Below are positions 5,834-8,799 of a DNA stretch of 8,799 nt, piece by piece. This DNA is from an uncultured Nocardiaceae bacterium (GTDB taxonomy: Bacteria; Actinomycetota; Actinomycetes; Mycobacteriales; Mycobacteriaceae). A program made the translations under genes and the position numbers. Numbering within the stretch: the stretch's first letter is position 1; each line of letters starts with the position of its first letter. The stretch is taken from the NCBI GenBank assembly GCA_936936565.1, contig CAKZIX010000103.1, positions 1-8,799 on the forward strand, written 5' to 3'. The notes under the pieces are model-generated. The model ran no database searches. It saw only the letters and a list, made by a program, of their open reading frames with translations, and was not told the DNA's origin.

Positions 5834-6752
5834 AGCGAATCCTCGGGTCCAGCAGGGCGTAGAGCAGGTCGACGACGAGGCTCGTGACCAGGAAAATCAA
5901 GATCAACACGGTCACGAACGACACGATCGTCGGCGGCTCGCCGCGCACGATCGCCTGATAGAGGGTGCCGCCGACACCAGGAATATTGAAGATGCCCTCG
6001 GTGACGATGGCACCGCCCATCAGCGCGCCGAGATCGGCGCCGAGGAAGGTGACGACCGGAATCATCGAGTTGCGCAGGATGTGTACCGTCACCACGCGCG
6101 GCCGCGACAGACCCTTCGCCGTCGCGGTGCGGACGTAGTCGGCGGACATGTTCTCCGCCACCGCATTTCGGGTCAGGCGCAGCACATAGGCGAACGACAG
6201 CGAGCCGAGCACGAAGGCCGGCACCAGCAGTTCGGTGAAACTGGCGTTGCCGGTGACGGTGACGGGCGCGATGCCCCACTTGACCCCGAGGAGGAACTGC
6301 GCGAGGAAGCCGAGTACGAACACCGGCACGGCGATGATCACCAAGCTGACCACCAGCAGCGTGGAGTCGAACAGCTTGCCCTTGCGCAGGCCGGCGACGA
6401 GCCCGAAGAGGATGCCGAAGACGGCCTCGATGGTCAGCGCCATCACCGACAGCTTGATCGTCACCGGAAAGGCGCGGCGCAGTTCGTCGACTACCGGACG
6501 CCCCGAAAACGAGGTGCCGAAGTCGAGGGTGAAGATGCCCTTCAGGTAGAGCAGATACTGCTCGAGAAACGATTTGTCGAGGTTGTAGCGCTCTTCGAGC
6601 TGCGCGCGCAACGCCGGCGACATGGTGCGCTGACCGGCCAGAGCGCCGATCGTGTCGCCGGGAACCACATACACCATGAAGTAGATCAACAGCGTCGCCC
6701 CGAAGAACACCGGGATCATCTGGAGCAACCGCCGTGCGACGTACCAGGCCAA
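5826..6752 (-). CDS. dppB: Peptide ABC transporter permease DppB
   Basis: This is the second channel-forming membrane subunit, 308 residues, usual size for DppB/OppB. The N-terminus MAWYVARRLLQMIPVFFGATLLIYF is the typical family opening: a basic start followed by the first membrane helix (about 11-30). Other hydrophobic segments are near 100-121, 131-155, 176-193, 232-252 and 276-300. The EAA loop spans about 205-233 (DYVRTATAKGLSRPRV then HILRNSMIPV), with the conserved Gly at 214. The EGIFNIPGVGG block (252-262) is also characteristic. The start is TTG at 6752, fixed by a perfect AGGAGG five bases upstream. It lies 57 bases after dppA, with a hairpin between the two, and overlaps dppC by eight bases, so dppBCD are tightly coupled. 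Counterpart of M. tuberculosis Rv3665c. Confidence 0.95.
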   Translation of the reverse strand: MAWYVARRLLQMIPVFFGATLLIYFMVYVVPGDTIGALAGQRTMSPALRAQLEERYNLDKSFLEQYLLYLKGIFTLDFGTSFSGRPVVDELRRAFPVTIKLSVMALTIEAVFGILFGLVAGLRKGKLFDSTLLVVSLVIIAVPVFVLGFLAQFLLGVKWGIAPVTVTGNASFTELLVPAFVLGSLSFAYVLRLTRNAVAENMSADYVRTATAKGLSRPRVVTVHILRNSMIPVVTFLGADLGALMGGAIVTEGIFNIPGVGGTLYQAIVRGEPPTIVSFVTVLILIFLVTSLVVDLLYALLDPRIRYA

Positions 6753-6757
6753 CGGAC

Positions 6758-6763
6758 CCTCCT
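6758..6763 (-). promoter_or_regulatory. Perfect AGGAGG ribosome-binding site for dppB
   Basis: AGGAGG at 6763-6758 is five bases before TTG at 6752-6750. It decides the TTG start of dppB, because no ATG or GTG gives the conserved membrane-protein N-terminus. The strong site may offset the weak start codon and the upstream hairpin. Confidence 0.75.
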
Positions 6764-6774
6764 GGGTTCGGATC

Positions 6775-6804
6775 GACGGGTGGCCGCCTACGCGGCCACC
6801 CGTC
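6775..6804 (-). terminator. Intercistronic hairpin between dppA and dppB
   Basis: A 13-bp perfect GC-rich stem (6775-6787 with 6792-6804) closes on a 4-base loop and begins five bases after the dppA stop. No U-tract follows in the transcript direction. In binding-protein-dependent transporter operons, such stems between the binding-protein gene and the permease genes commonly act as partial terminators or as 3'-end stabilisers of the binding-protein mRNA, giving excess binding protein. That role is inferred here from position and structure. Confidence 0.6.
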
Positions 6805-6809
6805 TGGGG

Positions 6810-8429
6810 TCAGACCTTCTCGATGTTCTCGAAGTCGAACAGTCCGTTCCAGGACATCTGGGCCTTAACCCGGTCCGAGCGACCGCCTGCGGCGATGTAG
6901 TCGAAGACCGGGATGTCGGCCATGTCGCGCAGCATGATCGTCTGCGCTTCGGCGATCTTCTTGTACGACTCCTCCGGGCTCGGCGCCGCCAGCGCCTCGT
7001 TGAACAGCCGGTCCACGTCGGGGCTGTTGAATTCCACGTCGTTGGTGTCGGAGTGGCTGTAGTAATTCGAGGTCAGGAACTGCAGCATGGTCGGGTAATC
7101 GCCCTGCCAGCCGTAACGGAACGCCCGGTTGAAGGTGTGTTTGCCGGCCGGATCCTTGCGAGTGATCTCGTCGCGCACCGCCTTGAACGTGGGATACGGC
7201 GCGCCGACGGCGTCGATGCCCAGAGTGTTCTTGATGCTGTTGGCGACCGCGTCGATCCATGCTTGGTGGCCGCCGTCGGAGTTGTAGGCGATCTCGTACT
7301 TGCCGCTCCACGGCGCGATCGCCTCGGCCTGCGCCCACAGCTTCTTCGCCTCGTCGGGGTTGTACGTGAGCACCTCGCTGCCGGGCAGGTTCGCGTTGAA
7401 GCCGGGCAGCGTGCTGGCGGTGAAGTCCTTCGACGGGTTACGCGTGCCCTTGAAGATGTTCTGCGCGATCTGTTCGCGGTTGATCGCCATCGAAATCGCC
7501 TTGCGCCGCAACACACCTTCCGCACCGGCCAGGCGGGGATTGCTCTGGTTGGTACCGATCTTCTGGTTCTGCGCGGTCGGCTTGGTGATGGCCCGGTCGC
7601 CGAGATCCTGCTTGTAGCTGCTCAGCGCGCTGTCCGGGATCGTGTCGAGCGCGTCGAGGTTGCCGGCCTGCAGGTCGGAGTACGCCGTTTCGAACGACTG
7701 GTAGTGCACGAAACGCAGGCCCTTGTTCTTGGCCGGGCGACCGCCCTGATAGTCCGGGTTCGGCAGCAAGTCGATCTTGACGTTGTGCTCCCAGGTGTCG
7801 AACTTGTAGGGGCCGTTGCCGATCGGCTTCTCACCGAACGCCTTCATGTCCTTGAACGCGGCGTCGGGCAGCGGGTAGAACGGCGCATATCCGAGCGACA
7901 GCTCGAAGTCGATCGAGGGCTGCTCTAGCTCTACGGAGAACTCGTAGTCCCCGGCCACCTTCAGACCGGACATCTTGTCCACGGTCGCGTTCTCGGCGCT
8001 GACTTCCTTGAACCCGACGATGGGCGTGAACACGTAGCTCTGCAGCTGCGCGTTCTTGACGAATGCGCCGTAGTTCCAGGCGTCGACGAAGTTTTGCGCC
8101 TTGACTTCCGAGCCGTCGGTGAACTTCCAGCCCTTCTTGATTGTGATCTTGTAGTTCTTGCGATCGGTGGTCTCGATCTTCTCGGCCATCTCGTCGTGCG
8201 CGACACCGTTGGCGTCGTAATATTTCAGGCCCGCATACAGGCGGTCGACGACGCGTCCGCCCTGATTCTCGTTGGTGTTGGTCGGCACGAGCGGGTTCTG
8301 CGGCTCACCGCCGTTCACCGTGACGAAGTCCCCGCCGTCGCCGTCGTCCGACGAGCACGCCGAAAGCCCAAGGCCGCCAATCAATGCGACCGCCGCAACG
8401 AGTGCGGCGGCCTTCCTCTTGATGTTCAC
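6810..8429 (-). CDS. dppA: Peptide-binding lipoprotein DppA (SBP_bac_5 family)
   Basis: This is the extracytoplasmic substrate-binding protein of the Dpp importer, 539 residues. The N-terminus is a lipoprotein signal peptide: basic MNIKRK, a hydrophobic core, then lipobox LSAC with the lipidated Cys at 25, followed by an acidic Ser/Asp/Gly linker. The mature part shows family-5 binding-protein features: VDRLYAGLKYYD (61-72), the DGSEVKAQNFVDAW stretch (105-118) equivalent to the DGxPxTAxDVxxSW block, and IGNGPYKF (203-210). The family binds di- to oligopeptides; the M. tuberculosis Dpp system has also been linked to haem use. The start is GTG at 8429, chosen because it gives the complete signal peptide; GGGGTGAG lies just upstream. 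It is the first gene of the operon, divergent from acs. The length is near that of Rv3666c, about 540. Confidence 0.95.
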   Translation of the reverse strand: MNIKRKAAALVAAVALIGGLGLSACSSDDGDGGDFVTVNGGEPQNPLVPTNTNENQGGRVVDRLYAGLKYYDANGVAHDEMAEKIETTDRKNYKITIKKGWKFTDGSEVKAQNFVDAWNYGAFVKNAQLQSYVFTPIVGFKEVSAENATVDKMSGLKVAGDYEFSVELEQPSIDFELSLGYAPFYPLPDAAFKDMKAFGEKPIGNGPYKFDTWEHNVKIDLLPNPDYQGGRPAKNKGLRFVHYQSFETAYSDLQAGNLDALDTIPDSALSSYKQDLGDRAITKPTAQNQKIGTNQSNPRLAGAEGVLRRKAISMAINREQIAQNIFKGTRNPSKDFTASTLPGFNANLPGSEVLTYNPDEAKKLWAQAEAIAPWSGKYEIAYNSDGGHQAWIDAVANSIKNTLGIDAVGAPYPTFKAVRDEITRKDPAGKHTFNRAFRYGWQGDYPTMLQFLTSNYYSHSDTNDVEFNSPDVDRLFNEALAAPSPEESYKKIAEAQTIMLRDMADIPVFDYIAAGGRSDRVKAQMSWNGLFDFENIEKV

Positions 8430-8587
8430 AACTCACCCCGCTGGTCATGTAACTCCGATACCGGAACGTCTGCCGCTGCACGCGGGAAATTCACTTGACA
8501 CGTACGTCGGCGAGATCGGTTCGCGGCGAATGCTCGAGACCTTAGCCAGTGAAACGGGGGTGTGTCACCGCTTTGGACGACGTTCGC

Positions 8588-8620
8588 GCGAAACCGTCCG
8601 ATTTCGCAACATCAGCGAAA
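8588..8620. repeat. Triple GCGAAA motif, candidate operator
   Basis: GCGAAA (8588-8593), its inverse TTTCGC (8602-8607) and GCGAAA again (8615-8620) are spaced about 13-14 bases centre to centre. The first two form an inverted repeat with an 8-base spacer. Position between dppA and acs suggests a regulator site. The TTTCGCAA portion loosely recalls RamB-type sites known from corynebacterial acetate genes, but the match is too weak to name a regulator. Confidence 0.35.
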
Positions 8621-8716
8621 CACCGGAAAACCTTCGACCGACCTGCGGCGATTCCGTAAGTTTGCTGGTCGCGCAGGATCGGGTGTCGGGACCGCTGCGA
8701 TGTCTGCCACATCGAC

Positions 8717-8722
8717 TAACGT
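8717..8722 (+). promoter_or_regulatory. Putative -10 element for acs, possibly giving a leaderless transcript
   Basis: TAACGT fits the actinobacterial TAnnnT -10 pattern. Seven bases downstream falls 8729-8730, the first base of the acs start codon. There is no ribosome-binding site before the ATG, which agrees with leaderless translation. No good -35 element is seen. Confidence 0.4.
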
Positions 8723-8729
8723 CGCAGCC

Positions 8730-8799
8730 ATGAGTGACGAGGCCTACGCGCCGAGCGCGGAGTTTGCGGCTGCTGCCAATGCTGGAGCGGATGTGGTGG
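8730..8799 (+). CDS. acs: Acetyl-coenzyme A synthetase, N-terminal fragment (runs off window)
   Basis: Only 23 codons are visible, from ATG at 8730: an MSDEAYAPSAEFAAAANAGAD-like opening. The YxPxxEFAxxANA pattern is the start of actinobacterial acetyl-CoA synthetases, which convert acetate, ATP and CoA to acetyl-CoA, AMP and pyrophosphate in the cytosol. Gene order supports it: in M. tuberculosis, acs (Rv3667) is divergent from dppA. No catalytic motif lies inside the window, so the call rests on the N-terminus and synteny. No Shine-Dalgarno sequence precedes the ATG. Confidence 0.7.
   Translation, partial: MSDEAYAPSAEFAAAANAGADVV

Larger units (their letters stand above)
8430..8729. promoter_or_regulatory. 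Divergent regulatory region between dppA and acs
   Basis: These 300 bases hold no gene. They must contain the promoters for leftward dppA and rightward acs. Visible elements are three GCGAAA-type motifs at 8588-8620 and a possible -10 element at 8717-8722 for acs. No clear promoter hexamers could be assigned to dppA. A TTGACA occurs at 8495-8500 on the + strand but has no matching -10 at the usual distance. Confidence 0.6.

Noticed and set aside
5571..7928. Very long plus-strand open frame (785 codons) opposite dppA, dppB and dppC
   Set aside because: It mirrors three clearly recognised genes, is Arg/His/Asp-rich with no domain pattern, and is expected opposite high-GC coding DNA.
8495..8500. 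TTGACA as a -35 element
   Set aside because: No TAnnnT-type element lies 16-19 bases downstream on the + strand, and no gene starts nearby in that direction.
1..8799. CRISPR array, insertion sequence, or toxin-antitoxin pair
   Set aside because: No regularly spaced direct repeats, transposase motifs, terminal inverted repeats or small paired genes were found.

Overview
The window reads as chromosomal DNA of a high-GC Gram-positive bacterium, most likely of the mycobacteria/rhodococci/Gordonia group (Mycobacteriales). The main evidence is gene order. A putative acetyl-CoA synthetase start on the + strand (8730 onward) is divergent from a minus-strand peptide-transporter operon dppA-dppB-dppC-dppD. 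A small conserved protein of the Rv3662c type follows further downstream. This matches the Mycobacterium tuberculosis order Rv3667 (acs) / Rv3666c-Rv3663c (dppABCD) / Rv3662c. Frequent GTG/TTG starts, 4-14 bp gene overlaps and very high GC agree with this placement. Genus is not claimed.

Layout, right to left along the minus-strand transcript. 8430-8729 is a divergent regulatory region. 8429-6810 encodes the lipoprotein peptide-binding protein DppA. A strong 13-bp hairpin in the dppA-dppB gap (6775-6804) is followed by dppB (TTG start behind a perfect AGGAGG), dppC (8-bp overlap) and dppD (4-bp ATGA overlap), whose product carries two fused ABC ATPase domains. The operon then appears to continue into a putative 2-oxoglutarate/Fe(II) oxygenase (3159-2416), a short-chain dehydrogenase/reductase (2429-1698, TTG start overlapping the oxygenase by 14 bp) and the Rv3662c-type protein (1688-981). 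The oxygenase/SDR pair is extra relative to the M. tuberculosis order and looks like a small metabolic cassette placed in or near the dpp transcript.

The left end, 1-980, is different. Bases 1 to about 480 carry a minus-strand piece of a DUF808 (YedI-type) membrane protein. Its N-terminal third is missing, and its codon use (CTC/GTC dominated) differs from the dpp genes. It abuts, near 470-495, a plus-strand piece that resembles the C-terminal part of phage DNA-methylase-like proteins (about 490-745). Both pieces are broken, face each other and share a breakpoint. This suggests either a recombination/prophage scar or a chimeric assembly join. About 745-980 holds no convincing gene, but it has a near-perfect 16-bp palindrome resembling a TetR-family operator and several hairpins, one with a T-run on the + strand.

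How the genes work together: DppA captures peptides outside the membrane, DppB/DppC form the channel and DppD supplies ATP hydrolysis. Acs activates acetate. The oxygenase and SDR could act in sequence on an unknown substrate (hydroxylation, then oxidation or reduction), but the substrate cannot be read from the sequence. I found no CRISPR array, insertion sequence, integrase or RNA gene, and no complete new defence or mobile system.
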